A DNA stretch of 64,000 nucleotides from RBG-13-51-18 sp963739395. Lineage in GTDB: Bacteria; Chloroflexota; Dehalococcoidia; Dehalococcoidales; RBG-16-60-22. Position 1 is the first letter of the stretch. Each line of letters opens with the position of its first letter. Below, one piece after another: positions 1-8,617 of the stretch. A program made the position numbers and the translations under genes. The stretch covers positions 186,001 through 250,000 of the forward strand of contig CAVUAE010000002.1 in NCBI GenBank assembly GCA_963739395.1. The letters are read 5' to 3'. A model generated the notes under the pieces. That model was given only the letters and a program-made list of their open reading frames with translations. It was not told the DNA's origin and did not search any database.

Positions 1-278
1 TTACCAAGGGTCGTTCCCTGGCGCAAATTTTGAAATCGATGCACCAGGTGGCAGAAGGCGTAAACACCACCCGCGCGGCATATGATCTTTCCCAACAGTT
101 GGGACTGGAAATGCCGATTACAGAAAAAATTTATGAAGTCCTTTATAAAGGTGCCAAGCCAACCAGGGCAGCGCGGGATATGATGGGCGGTAACGCTAAG
201 CATGAATTGGCGGGACGGCGATGGCGTTTATTCTCTCTCTTTAGACACCATCAACGTATGATGGCTAATAATACTTAA
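1..278 (+). CDS. gpsA: Glycerol-3-phosphate dehydrogenase [NAD(P)+], C-terminal part (runs in from the left edge)
   Basis: Only the last roughly 90 codons are present; the reading frame is open from base 3 and stops at 276-278. The translated end contains VAEGVNTTRAAYDL, MPITEKIYEVL and a terminal RDMMGG-like segment, the typical C-terminal helical substrate domain of GpsA, which reduces dihydroxyacetone phosphate to sn-glycerol-3-phosphate for phospholipid synthesis in the cytosol. The catalytic lysine and the NAD-binding domain lie outside the window. The stop codon overlaps the stop of the convergent dnaJ gene by four bases (275-278). Family assignment rests on the C-terminal motif alone but is a close match. 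Confidence 0.85.
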   Translation, partial: TKGRSLAQILKSMHQVAEGVNTTRAAYDLSQQLGLEMPITEKIYEVLYKGAKPTRAARDMMGGNAKHELAGRRWRLFSLFRHHQRMMANNT

Positions 279-1357
279 GTATCAATATCTTTCCGTTTTA
301 TCGTACCAAGACTCTTCGAAAGCTCCTCAAAAAGTCGTTTTTGTTCTTTAGATAACGATTCCGGAGTCATCACCTGCAGCACTACCATTTCATCGCCGCG
401 TCCGTTGCCATGTAAGTGAGGAATGCCCTTATCTTTCAAACGAAAGATTTTACCTGTCTGACTGCCAGCCGGAATCTTTAGTTTGCCATTGCCATAGAGG
501 GTCGGCACTCCCAGTTCGCAGCCAAGGGCGGCTTGGGCAAAGTTGACCGGCAGTTCATAGATAATATTATCGTCTTCACGCTTAAAATACTCATGGGGTT
601 TGACGGACACCATTACATATAAATTCCCCGGCGAACCGCCGCGATAGCCGGCTTCGCCTTCACCAGTAAGCCTGATGCCGTTGCCATCATCGATGCCAGC
701 GGGTATTTTCACCGAGATATGCCGCTTATGTTTTTGGTAGCCTGCCCCGCGGCAATCCGGACAGACTTCTCTAATAATGGTGCCTTCGCCCTGGCAATCG
801 TCGCAAACAGCCGTATTGATAAATTGACCGAAGAGACTCCGCTGTACGCGGCGTATCTGACCCGAGCCGTTACAGGATGGACAGCGGACAGGTTGTACAC
901 CGGGTTTGGAACGCGTGCCGCGGCAGGTGTCGCAAAGCTCCGTGCGGCTGATTTCTACTTCTTTTTCGCAGCCTAAAGCAGCCTCTTCGAAAGTGACTTT
1001 AATGTTAAATTTAAGGTCATTGCCGCGTCTGGCGGTCTGGCGCTTGGTTCTGCCCGTGCCGCCGAAAAAGGCTTCGAAGATATCGCCAAAGCCACCCATA
1101 TTAAAGTCCTCAAAGCCGCGTCCGAACAAATTATCCGTGCCGGTATGACCGTAGCGGTCGTAAGCGCCGCGTTTATCATCATCCGAGAGGACTTCATAAG
1201 CTTCGTTAACCTCTTTAAATCTATCCGAGGCGCCGGCATCGTGGTTGCGGTCCGGATGGTACTGCATCGCCAGCTTGCGGAAAGCCTTTTTTATGTCTTC
1301 CGCCGAAGCATCGCGCGGCAGACCGAGCACCTCATAATAATCACGTTTTATAGCCAT
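275..1357 (-). CDS. dnaJ: Chaperone protein DnaJ (Hsp40)
   Basis: Co-chaperone that stimulates DnaK ATPase and delivers unfolded substrates. The 360-residue protein has the full type I layout: J domain at residues 1-70 with the HPD signature at 34-36, a Gly/Phe-rich linker (GFGDIFEAFFGG region), four CxxCxGxG-type zinc repeats around residues 140-215 (CDTCRGTR, CPSCNGSG, CDDCQGEG, CPDCRGAG; the first is slightly degenerate), then the C-terminal substrate domains. ATG start with AAGG upstream. A TTGACA-17-TATTAT promoter lies just upstream. No dnaK or grpE is in the window and no CIRCE element was seen, so heat regulation cannot be read from this sequence. Confidence 0.97.
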   Translation of the reverse strand: MAIKRDYYEVLGLPRDASAEDIKKAFRKLAMQYHPDRNHDAGASDRFKEVNEAYEVLSDDDKRGAYDRYGHTGTDNLFGRGFEDFNMGGFGDIFEAFFGGTGRTKRQTARRGNDLKFNIKVTFEEAALGCEKEVEISRTELCDTCRGTRSKPGVQPVRCPSCNGSGQIRRVQRSLFGQFINTAVCDDCQGEGTIIREVCPDCRGAGYQKHKRHISVKIPAGIDDGNGIRLTGEGEAGYRGGSPGNLYVMVSVKPHEYFKREDDNIIYELPVNFAQAALGCELGVPTLYGNGKLKIPAGSQTGKIFRLKDKGIPHLHGNGRGDEMVVLQVMTPESLSKEQKRLFEELSKSLGTIKRKDIDT

Positions 1358-1390
1358 GTTTTACCTTTTAATAGACAGACTTCCAACTCT

Positions 1391-1419
1391 ATAATACTTC
1401 TGGGGAAAATGCTTGTCAA
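1391..1419 (-). promoter_or_regulatory. Promoter for dnaJ
   Basis: On the minus strand, TTGACA (1419-1414) and TATTAT (1396-1391) are separated by 17 bases. The predicted transcription start is near 1384, giving a leader of about 27 bases to the dnaJ ATG. Confidence 0.6.
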
Positions 1420-1460
1420 CAAAGCTAGCACCGAGGGGAAGGCTTGATTATTTAGAAGGA

Positions 1461-1596
1461 GAATAGGATATGTCATTCTGAGGGAGTCCCGATTTCATCG
1501 GGACGACCGCGAGAATCTCTATCTATCATTTCAACTAATTATTGGGATTGCCACGTCTTTCTGCGGAAGGACTCGCAATGACATATCACCCTATTC
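1461..1596. repeat. MITE-like intergenic inverted-repeat element
   Basis: The ends are imperfect inverted repeats: GAATAGG then ATATGTCATT on the left (1461-1477), and AATGACATAT then CCTATTC on the right (1577-1596). An internal hairpin GTCCCGAT-ttc-ATCGGGAC lies at 1486-1504. A second copy of the left half with the same GTCATTCTGAGGGAGTCCCG start is at 25100. The right arm includes the stop codon of ruvX. There is no coding capacity, so it looks like a non-autonomous miniature element. Confidence 0.7.
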
Positions 1597-2040
1597 CTTT
1601 TCTGTATCTTCGTCTTCTTGATATTCTCTCGGCGGCAGCGAATCTTCAAGGTAGCTCTGTAAAATTAAAGCCGCCGCGGCAGCATCATAACGGGTATCGC
1701 GATTCGTCTTATGTGTTTCCTGCAAGATACGTTTCGCGGCTACTGTGGAAAGGCGTTCGTCGCGGAACTCAAGAGGGATTTCCGTATAGTTGGATAATTG
1801 ACTGGCAAACTCCCGCACCTTTTCCGCCTGAATACCTAACGTGCCATCCATGGAAAAAGGCAAGCCAATAATAATACGGTCGACATTATTTTTCTTAATG
1901 ATATCGGTAATTTTCCCTGCATCCTCCTCGATATCCTGCCGCGAGATAATCGTTAGAGGGCTGGCGATGATTCCCAGGGGGTCGCTGATAGCCACACCTA
2001 TCCTGGCATCACCGACATCAAGCGCCAAGACTCGTGAAAT
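1591..2040 (-). CDS. ruvX: Putative pre-16S rRNA nuclease RuvX/YqgF, probable ATT start
   Basis: RNase H-fold protein implicated in 16S rRNA 5' maturation. It has the family motifs ALDVGDARIGVA near the N-terminus (first catalytic Asp), IIIGLPFSMDG in the middle, DERLST, and the late RYDAAAAALILQSYL segment. The first ordinary start is a TTG at 2028, but that cuts into the conserved first strand and lies 17 bases from the Shine-Dalgarno. Four codons upstream, ATT at 2040-2038 gives the family-typical MSRVLALDVG and sits six bases from a perfect GGGGAGG (2053-2047). ATT is therefore the preferred start, giving 149 residues. alaS ends 15 bases upstream, so the two genes are probably co-transcribed. 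Confidence 0.9.
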   Translation of the reverse strand: MSRVLALDVGDARIGVAISDPLGIIASPLTIISRQDIEEDAGKITDIIKKNNVDRIIIGLPFSMDGTLGIQAEKVREFASQLSNYTEIPLEFRDERLSTVAAKRILQETHKTNRDTRYDAAAAALILQSYLEDSLPPREYQEDEDTEKE

Positions 2041-2046
2041 ATCGAC

Positions 2047-2053
2047 CTCCCCT
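2047..2053 (-). promoter_or_regulatory. Strong ribosome binding site that decides the ATT start of ruvX
   Basis: GGGGAGG on the minus strand, six bases before ATT (2040-2038) and 18 or more before TTG (2028). No ATG, GTG or other TTG occurs at a usable distance. Confidence 0.65.
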
Positions 2054-2055
2054 GG

Positions 2056-4686
2056 CTAGATTAAGCTTTTAACCAGACGCAGAGCTTCTTCCAGCTTGTT
2101 TTTATCTTTGCCGCCCGCCTGGGCGAAGTTAGCTTTACCGCCACCTCCGCCACCTGCTACTTGACTTACCTTTTTAACAATATCACCGGCATTATAACCT
2201 TTCGCCACGAGGTCGGGCGTGACCGTAGCAATAAAGATGGGTCTATTGGCGCTAACCGCGCCTAAAACTACGATACCGCTTTGCAGTTTATCCCTCAAAA
2301 AATCCGCCATCTCACGTAATACTGTCTGGTTATCTGAGGATACTCGCGTCGCAAGGACTTTAATGCCTTTAACTACTTCCGCTTTTTCCAATAGCGATGA
2401 TGCTTCGTGTTTCGCCAGTTCCCTTTCCAGCGTGAGGATTTGTTTTTGCGAGGCTTCTAGTTCGTCAAGGAGAGCAGAGACTTTACCCTTAACATTGTCC
2501 GGTGAAGCTTCAAGCGATTGCGCGATTTCGTCCAGTCCAGAGAGACGTTTATCTATAAACGTTTCCGCCCCCCTGCCTGTCACTGCCTCGATACGCCTGA
2601 TGCCTGCACCGATACTGCTTTCACTTAAGATATGGAAATAGCCAATTTCACCTGTGGACGAAGCATGCGTACCGCCGCAAAGCTCCATGCTGACCGTCGG
2701 CTCGCCGATACGCATGACGCGGACGACATCGCCGTACTTTTCATCGAATAAAGCGATAGCTCCGGCGGTAACCGCTTTTTTATAGTCGGTCTCCTCGTCA
2801 TAAACTTTAAGATTCTGGCGTATTTTATCGTTGACTATCTGCTGAACCTTTTTAATCTCGTCGGGGGTCATGGCGGCGAGATGAGAAAAATCAAATCTTA
2901 AGTGTTCCGGCGCCACCAGCGAACCGCGCTGCTGGATATGGTCGCCCAGCACCTGCCGCAGCGCCGCTTGGAGGAGATGTGTAGCTGTGTGATTGCGTTG
3001 AATATCACGGCGTCGTTCCATATCCACAGACGCTTTAACCTCCGCCCCAATGACTAGAGAACCTTCGGTTAACTTACCATTATGTAAAGTTATATCTGGC
3101 GGGACGCGTACGGTATCGGATACAATACATTTGCCCGTTTTACTGGTGATTTCACCCGTGTCCCCTACCTGACCACCCATTTCACCGTAAAAAGGAGTAG
3201 TATCAAGCACAATACCAGCCGATTGGCCGGCTTTTATCTCTTTAACCTCTTTGCCATCAACCAGAATCCTGACTATCTTCGCCTTCTGGTCGAGGCAAGT
3301 ATAGCCGACGAACTCAGTTTTAAATTTTTTTAAATCTACTATAACATCGGCCGATAAGCCAAGCTGAGTCTCCGCGTTAATAACAAACCTATGTGAGGCG
3401 CGGGCGCGTTCCCGCTGTTTTTCCATCTCTTTTTCAAAGCCGTTCATATCCACAAAAAAGCCGGATTTACCGACGATTTCCTTCGTTAATTCAATAGGAA
3501 AACCATAAGTATCATAAAGCTTAAAGGCATCTTCGCCGGAAATCTGTTTGGCTTTTTTACCACCTTGTTTCGTGATTAATTCTTCGATAATTTCCAACCC
3601 GGTACTTAAGGTCTCTGCAAATCGCATCTCTTCCAGCGTGATAGCCTTAATGATAAAGTCCTGTCTCTGTTTAAGCTCCGGATAAACATGACTCATCTTC
3701 TTTACAGTAACCTTTACTATCTCCGTTAAAAACGGCTTAACCAGTCCCAGCCGCCGTCCAAAGAGTACCGCCCGTCTTAATAATCGCCTTAAGACATAGC
3801 CCCGCCCCTCATTATCGGGCAAAACGCCGTCAGCGATAAGAAAAGCTAATGCCCTGCTATGCTCCGCCACAACCCTCAAGGCGTTATCGTCATCGGTATT
3901 GACGCTATACTTTTTACCGGTCATCACGCCTATTTTTTCTAGTAACGGAGTAAAAAGGTCGGTTTCGTAAACGGAGGTCTTACCGCCTAAAACTGCGATG
4001 GTCCTCTCGACGCCCATACCCGTATCAACGCATGGATTAGGCAGTGGTGTACGCTTTTTGTTCGTATCCTGGTTATACTGCATGAAAACCAGCGTGCTTA
4101 TCTCAATAAAACGATTGCAGCCGTCATTAGGTTTACAATCCGGTTTACCGCAACCCTTCTCCTTGCCTAAATCATAGAAAATTTCATTATCCGGCCCGCA
4201 AGGTCCCGAATTGCCGACAGGTCCCCAGAAGTTATACTCTTCACCAAACCGGTGTATCTTTTCTGCCGGAATACCCAATTGACGCCAATGTTCAAACGAT
4301 TCGTCATCATCAAGAAAAATCGTTACCCATAAACGGTCATGCGGTATTTTTAAATACTTGGTAATAAATTCATAAGTCCAGTTAATAGTGTCCCGCTTAA
4401 AATAATCGCCAACGCTGAAGTTGCCTAACATTTCGAAGAATGTCATATGGGTTGTATCGCCGACCGACTCAATATCGGTGGTACGGAAACATTTCTGGCA
4501 AGAAGTCAGCCGTTTGGACGGAGGCTTTACCTCACCCAGAAAGTAAGGTTTTATCTGCACCATGCCGGCGCTGGTCAGCAATAAGGTTGGGTCATCTTTA
4601 GGCACAAGAGATGAACTCGGGATGACCTTATGTCCCTTTTCTTCATAAAATTTTAAGAATAAAGAACGTAATTCGTCACTATTCAT
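2056..4686 (-). CDS. alaS: Alanyl-tRNA synthetase
   Basis: Charges tRNA-Ala and edits mischarged Ser and Gly. At 876 residues it has normal full length. In order: class II catalytic domain starting near residue 1 (LRSLFLKFYEEKGH, later TSAGMVQIKPYFLG), the tRNA-recognition region, the editing domain with its zinc-binding motifs HTATHLL and CGGTHASSTGEIG, and a C-terminal domain ending in a glycine-rich run and QAGGKD. ATG start at 4686 behind TGGAG. It is followed 15 bases later by ruvX, a common bacterial pairing. A minus-strand promoter is recognisable at 4722-4751. Confidence 0.98.
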   Translation of the reverse strand: MNSDELRSLFLKFYEEKGHKVIPSSSLVPKDDPTLLLTSAGMVQIKPYFLGEVKPPSKRLTSCQKCFRTTDIESVGDTTHMTFFEMLGNFSVGDYFKRDTINWTYEFITKYLKIPHDRLWVTIFLDDDESFEHWRQLGIPAEKIHRFGEEYNFWGPVGNSGPCGPDNEIFYDLGKEKGCGKPDCKPNDGCNRFIEISTLVFMQYNQDTNKKRTPLPNPCVDTGMGVERTIAVLGGKTSVYETDLFTPLLEKIGVMTGKKYSVNTDDDNALRVVAEHSRALAFLIADGVLPDNEGRGYVLRRLLRRAVLFGRRLGLVKPFLTEIVKVTVKKMSHVYPELKQRQDFIIKAITLEEMRFAETLSTGLEIIEELITKQGGKKAKQISGEDAFKLYDTYGFPIELTKEIVGKSGFFVDMNGFEKEMEKQRERARASHRFVINAETQLGLSADVIVDLKKFKTEFVGYTCLDQKAKIVRILVDGKEVKEIKAGQSAGIVLDTTPFYGEMGGQVGDTGEITSKTGKCIVSDTVRVPPDITLHNGKLTEGSLVIGAEVKASVDMERRRDIQRNHTATHLLQAALRQVLGDHIQQRGSLVAPEHLRFDFSHLAAMTPDEIKKVQQIVNDKIRQNLKVYDEETDYKKAVTAGAIALFDEKYGDVVRVMRIGEPTVSMELCGGTHASSTGEIGYFHILSESSIGAGIRRIEAVTGRGAETFIDKRLSGLDEIAQSLEASPDNVKGKVSALLDELEASQKQILTLERELAKHEASSLLEKAEVVKGIKVLATRVSSDNQTVLREMADFLRDKLQSGIVVLGAVSANRPIFIATVTPDLVAKGYNAGDIVKKVSQVAGGGGGGKANFAQAGGKDKNKLEEALRLVKSLI

Positions 4687-4721
4687 GCAAACTCCAGAAA
4701 AACGGCGACTATTTACCTATG

Positions 4722-4751
4722 ATTGTAAGTGGCAAAGGTATGTACTGTCAA
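4722..4751 (-). promoter_or_regulatory. Promoter for alaS-ruvX
   Basis: TTGACA (4751-4746) and TACAAT (4727-4722) with an 18-base spacer on the minus strand. The leader to the alaS ATG is about 30 bases, too short for a T-box, and no T-box was seen. Confidence 0.55.
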
Positions 4752-4801
4752 TGAGGGTATTTAACTTTCATTACGTATAAGTAGGAATGACAGAAGAACG
4801 A

Positions 4802-5662
4802 TTATCCAAACTTTTTAAGATACTTCTTCAGTTCCACGCCAATATCTTTCCTCTTAAGAGCCAGTTCAATGTTGGCTTGGAGCCAGCCTAAAGGCGTGCC
4901 GGCATCATAACGTTTACCCTTAAACTCCACAGCATAAACTTTTTCCTTCTTAAGCAGTGTATTGAGAGCATCGGTCAACTGAATCTCCCCGTCTTTACCG
5001 GGTTTGGTTTCTTTTAGTATTCCAAAGATAGTAGGCGTTAAGATGTACCGTCCTACAATGGCGAGGCGGGAAGGCGCTTTAGCTGGTTGCGGTTTCTCCA
5101 CCATGCCTAATACCTGATAAACGCCTTTGCTTACCTCTTTCGGTTTGATAATTCCGTATTTATCAATATCCTCTAGGCTAACCTTCTCAACGGCGATGAC
5201 GCTGGAACCGTATTTTTCATAGACAGCCAGCATCTGCTTCAATCCAGGCACATTACAATCGATAACGTCGTCCGGCAGCATCAGGGCAAAAGGTTCATCG
5301 CCAACAACAACTTTTACGGTTAATACTGCATCGCCCAGTCCTTTTGGCTCTTTCTGAAGGACATAACAGTAATCCGCCATGGCAGCAATTTCTCTCATAC
5401 GTTTGGAGAGGGCAATTTTCCCTTTGCTGGCTAAGAAACTATCCAGTTCGGGTGTATGACTGAAATAATCCTCGATAGCACGTTTGCTGGCGGAAGTCAC
5501 CATGACTATTTTATCGATACCAGATTTAATGGCTTCCTCTACGGTATATTGAATCAACGGTTTATCTACCAGAGGGAGCATCTCCTTAGGCTGTGAACGG
5601 GTGAGGGGTAAAAAACGTGTGCCAATGCCTGCCGCTGTGATAACTGCCTTGCGTATTTTCAT
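4802..5662 (-). CDS. galU: UTP-glucose-1-phosphate uridylyltransferase
   Basis: Makes UDP-glucose from UTP and glucose-1-phosphate for glycan and envelope synthesis. The 286-residue protein has the nucleotidyltransferase signature at its N-terminus (AAGIGTRFLPLTRSQPKEML, residues 10-29) and the GalU motifs KPLIQYTVEEA, LQKEPKGLGDAVL, FALMLPDDVI and GRYILTPTIF. It is the last gene of a four-gene minus-strand operon (holA, hydrolase, ROK kinase, galU). Its start overlaps the stop of the ROK gene by four bases (ATGA), indicating translational coupling. A kinase that may make glucose phosphate beside galU suggests linked sugar-nucleotide metabolism. Confidence 0.95.
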   Translation of the reverse strand: MKIRKAVITAAGIGTRFLPLTRSQPKEMLPLVDKPLIQYTVEEAIKSGIDKIVMVTSASKRAIEDYFSHTPELDSFLASKGKIALSKRMREIAAMADYCYVLQKEPKGLGDAVLTVKVVVGDEPFALMLPDDVIDCNVPGLKQMLAVYEKYGSSVIAVEKVSLEDIDKYGIIKPKEVSKGVYQVLGMVEKPQPAKAPSRLAIVGRYILTPTIFGILKETKPGKDGEIQLTDALNTLLKKEKVYAVEFKGKRYDAGTPLGWLQANIELALKRKDIGVELKKYLKKFG

Positions 5663-6642
5663 TTCGTCCTCCTCATATCAAAAGCAAAAACCGCGGCGCC
5701 ATAAACTCCCGCTTCATTACCAAGTTTACCAGCGACGATGCGAACTGACTGCGCGTTAATAGAAAACGCTCTCTCCGCAACTATCTTCCTACCCGGTGCG
5801 ATAATCATTTCGCCTAGAGCCGCCATACCACCGCCGATAACCACCATCTCGGGATTAAAGATATTCACAATATTTACCAAGCCTACGCCCAGATAATAAG
5901 CCGCCTTTTCTATAACTTCCTGCGCCAGCTTATCGCTGCTTCGCGCGGCTGCACCGACCATCTCCGAGTTAATTTTATCTACTTTTCCTGCCGCCATGTC
6001 AATGAGAGAAGATTTATCGCCACTACGCAGGCGCTCCACAGCATCTCGGGCAATCGCCGTGCCAGAAGCGAACATCTCTAAACAGCCGATATTGCCGCAA
6101 CCGCATTTAGGTCCATTTGCTTCTACGGTCATATGACCCAACTCTCCAGCGCCGCCCCGGGCGCCCAGGTACAACTTGCCATTGATGATAATGCCGCCGC
6201 CAATGCCAGTGCCGAGGGTTAAGAGAACGAGATTTTTCGTGCCTTTCCCTGCGCCATAACACTGTTCGCTAAGAGCCGCGGCGCTGGCATCATTGACGAC
6301 ATAAGTGACAACGCCTGTTTTCTTTTTAATGATTTCCGCTAAAGGCAAGTTAGCCCAGCCGGGTAGGTGAGGCGAAGGAGTAACGACCACACCTTTACTT
6401 GTATCGATACCGCCAGCACAGGCAATACTGATGGCGTCCAGTTGAGAGAACGATATTTCATTCTTTTTTAAAATTTCTTTTATAGCTAAACAGAGTTGCT
6501 CGATGACCGAATCGGCACCCTCACTTGCTAAGGTTGGACGTGTTATTTTAGCCTTAATTTTACCGTCCGCTCCAAAGAGGGCAACAAGCATTTTAGTGCC
6601 GCCGATATCAACGGCGATAATAGGTTTAGCGTTTTTCATCAT
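5659..6642 (-). CDS. ROK-family sugar kinase (glucokinase-like)
   Basis: Cytosolic ATP-dependent sugar kinase of the ROK family, probably glucokinase. Visible features: phosphate-binding DIGGTKMLVALFG near residue 11, the second ATP motif LGTGIGGGIIINGKLYLG around 145-162, the ROK glycine/His segment GAGELGHM, and the zinc-binding CGCGNIGCLE near residue 180. At 327 residues with no N-terminal helix-turn-helix it is a kinase rather than a ROK repressor. It overlaps galU by four bases and starts four bases after the hydrolase stop, so it lies inside one operon. The exact sugar cannot be proved from sequence. Confidence 0.88.
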   Translation of the reverse strand: MMKNAKPIIAVDIGGTKMLVALFGADGKIKAKITRPTLASEGADSVIEQLCLAIKEILKKNEISFSQLDAISIACAGGIDTSKGVVVTPSPHLPGWANLPLAEIIKKKTGVVTYVVNDASAAALSEQCYGAGKGTKNLVLLTLGTGIGGGIIINGKLYLGARGGAGELGHMTVEANGPKCGCGNIGCLEMFASGTAIARDAVERLRSGDKSSLIDMAAGKVDKINSEMVGAAARSSDKLAQEVIEKAAYYLGVGLVNIVNIFNPEMVVIGGGMAALGEMIIAPGRKIVAERAFSINAQSVRIVAGKLGNEAGVYGAAVFAFDMRRTK

Positions 6643-6646
6643 TCAA

Positions 6647-7489
6647 CTACTTTGCCAAAAAATCCAGCACTATTTTATTAAATTTTTCAGGATATTCGAA
6701 CATCGGCATGTGACCACATTCGTTAAAAATATGCAGTCGAGCCCCAGGGATTTTTGATACGGCTACTTGCGCATGCGTCACTGGAAGAACCCGGTCCTGC
6801 TTGCCCCAGAAAATAATAGTAGGGACAGCGATTTTCCCCAGTTCTTTCGTCAGAGCCTGTGTCAGCTTGGCTCGCTGACCGCAAACATTGATGCCGGCGC
6901 GTAGAACAGACAATAAGGATTTGGTAGCGTCAGGTTGGCTTGCCAGTTCATAGGATAATTTGACAAACTCCGGCGTAACTAAAGCTGGGTTATGAACAAT
7001 TTTCTTCCAAAGCCTTTCCGTCCCTTTAAGCGAAGGACGTATCAATAACTCGCGGAGATAGGGGATGGAACACACTCGAAAATCGATAATGATACCACGA
7101 CCCATACCGGCACAATTTGCCAGTATTAGCTTATCAACTCTCTGCGGGAACTTAAGAGCGAACTGGAGTACCAACCCCCCACCCAGTGAATTCCCCACCA
7201 GGCTAGCTTTACTAATCTTTAACGTATCCATGAAATCGCTGATAAAATCCACCAGGGCATATATATCTTTAACTAATGGAGTTTTATCCGAGCGGCCGAA
7301 GCCAACCAAATCAATAGCATAGACTCGATGCTTCTGCGCTAGTACATCGATATTGTGTATCCAGTTTTCTATAAAGCCGCCTAGCCCATGAACGAGAACA
7401 ACGGCGGAACCTTTTTCCCCAGCCTGCCAGTAACGTGTGTTGATATTGCCGACTTTTACGTACCTATCCTGCGGTAACGATGCTGACAT
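6647..7489 (-). CDS. Alpha/beta-fold hydrolase
   Basis: A 280-residue serine hydrolase of the alpha/beta fold. The oxyanion segment LVHGLGGFIENW lies near residue 33, the nucleophile elbow GNSLGGG near residue 97, an acid-bearing segment IIFWGKQDRVLP near 227, and the catalytic His in FNECGHMPMFEYPEKF near 258. The arrangement resembles the MhpC/BioH-like esterase group. No signal peptide is visible. It sits between holA and the ROK kinase with gaps of 15 and 4 bases, so it is co-transcribed. The substrate is unknown. Confidence 0.88.
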   Translation of the reverse strand: MSASLPQDRYVKVGNINTRYWQAGEKGSAVVLVHGLGGFIENWIHNIDVLAQKHRVYAIDLVGFGRSDKTPLVKDIYALVDFISDFMDTLKISKASLVGNSLGGGLVLQFALKFPQRVDKLILANCAGMGRGIIIDFRVCSIPYLRELLIRPSLKGTERLWKKIVHNPALVTPEFVKLSYELASQPDATKSLLSVLRAGINVCGQRAKLTQALTKELGKIAVPTIIFWGKQDRVLPVTHAQVAVSKIPGARLHIFNECGHMPMFEYPEKFNKIVLDFLAK

Positions 7490-7504
7490 AGCTGCCTCCT
7501 AAAG

Positions 7505-8515
7505 CTAAGCGGTAACTCTACCCCCTATTTCAGCTATTAAAATATCCATGACAAGGTCCGGACTATCATAGCGTCCGGTTTTGATGGCGATATCCGCATC
7601 CAGCAGTTTGTGATACACCTCTTTTAAGCGTGCCAAAGTATATTTATCCGCCTGCTCCCATGCCTTACGCAGAACAAAGTCGGAGGTCAAGCCGAGTTTG
7701 GACTGAATTTCGTTGCGGGACCTTCCACTGTCACGCATTTCCTTGACCTGGAAGATAATCCTCACCTGGCGCGCCAGCATGACTAAAATCTGCGTCGGCG
7801 CCATTCCCTGCTTAAAAAGTTGCTGTAAAAGTTCCTGGGCTAAAGCCACGCGGGACTCGATGATGGCGTCCACCATATAAAAAATGTTGGCGTCCTGAGC
7901 ATTACTCACTAATGCCTGCACATCCGCCTCCTCAATAGTACGCTCGTCGGTATAGAGAACCAGTTTATCAATCTCATTCGCCATTGTCCAGAGGTCACCG
8001 CCGACGAGCCGGACCATTAAGTCCACGGCTTGTTTAGAAATGCCGCCCTTTCCTAATGAGCTTACCCTTTTTTCAATCCATTGATTTATTAGTGCTCCTT
8101 TTAACGATGGAAAAGTCTTTACCTTACCCACGGTGGCTAACTCATGCAGCAGCGGATTGGTGGACCTGATGTTACCACCGATTAACACTAATTCGGTAAA
8201 CGGGGGAAGATTTTTTACAGCTTCGGTGAAAGGCTTATAATCCTCTGTTGCTTCGGTTTTATTAGCAGATTTTTTCTTGGTAGCCTTACCTTTCGGCTCG
8301 AACCGCTCGAATAACCCTCCGACAATGACCAGTCGTTTATCGGCAAGAAAAGGCACTGTCTCACAGGCGGCGCGTAGCTGCGCCGGTGTAACCCTGGCGC
8401 CTTCGAACACTGTGGTATTGGGCATTAAGGCGGCGGGGTCGCCGGCTGACTTTTTTATCTCCTCCAGCGCTTGGTGGATAGAAAAATCATCCTCGCCGAT
8501 GAATATGTGCAGCAA
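7505..8515 (-). CDS. holA: DNA polymerase III subunit delta
   Basis: Clamp-loader subunit that opens the beta sliding clamp. The 336-residue protein has the HolA layout: N-terminal FIGEDDFSIHQALEEI, LADKRLVIVGGLF, LVLIGG, the middle VGGDLWTMANEIDKLVLY motif with the downstream ANIFYMVDAII region, and the C-terminal MLARQVRIIFQVKEM and DSPDLVMDILIAEI segments. The start codon is TTG at 8515, six bases after TAAGGAG, giving MLHIFIGEDD, the conserved beginning. It is first in the operon with the hydrolase, ROK kinase and galU, and its promoter is back-to-back with that of ychF. Confidence 0.93.
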   Translation of the reverse strand: MLHIFIGEDDFSIHQALEEIKKSAGDPAALMPNTTVFEGARVTPAQLRAACETVPFLADKRLVIVGGLFERFEPKGKATKKKSANKTEATEDYKPFTEAVKNLPPFTELVLIGGNIRSTNPLLHELATVGKVKTFPSLKGALINQWIEKRVSSLGKGGISKQAVDLMVRLVGGDLWTMANEIDKLVLYTDERTIEEADVQALVSNAQDANIFYMVDAIIESRVALAQELLQQLFKQGMAPTQILVMLARQVRIIFQVKEMRDSGRSRNEIQSKLGLTSDFVLRKAWEQADKYTLARLKEVYHKLLDADIAIKTGRYDSPDLVMDILIAEIGGRVTA

Positions 8516-8545
8516 GTTTTTCTCCTTAATTGCCAGTGTTAAGTC

Positions 8546-8554
8546 ATTATAACA
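8546..8554 (-). promoter_or_regulatory. Extended -10 promoter for the holA operon
   Basis: TGTTATAAT on the minus strand (8554-8546) is a perfect extended -10. No good -35 is seen at the usual distance. It points away from the ychF promoter at 8582-8609, so this 100-base region is a divergent promoter region. Confidence 0.5.
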
Positions 8555-8581
8555 TATCGAGTAATATACTCTTTATCAAGG

Positions 8582-8609
8582 TTGACAAAACTCCGCTATT
8601 AGGGAATAA
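8582..8609 (+). promoter_or_regulatory. Promoter for ychF, probably producing a leaderless mRNA
   Basis: TTGACA (8582-8587) and AATAAT (8604-8609) are 16 bases apart. The ATG of ychF is at 8618, only eight bases after the -10 box, so the transcript would begin at or within a base or two of the start codon. No good ribosome binding site stands in front of the ATG. Confidence 0.5.
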
Positions 8610-8617
8610 TCGCCAAT

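Noticed and set aside
1358..1420. CIRCE heat-shock operator in front of dnaJ
   Set aside because: No TTAGCACTC-N9-GAGTGCTAA pattern found; only a similar CTAGCACC fragment.
4687..4800. T-box riboswitch in front of alaS
   Set aside because: The leader between the promoter and the ATG is about 30 bases and has no T-box sequence.
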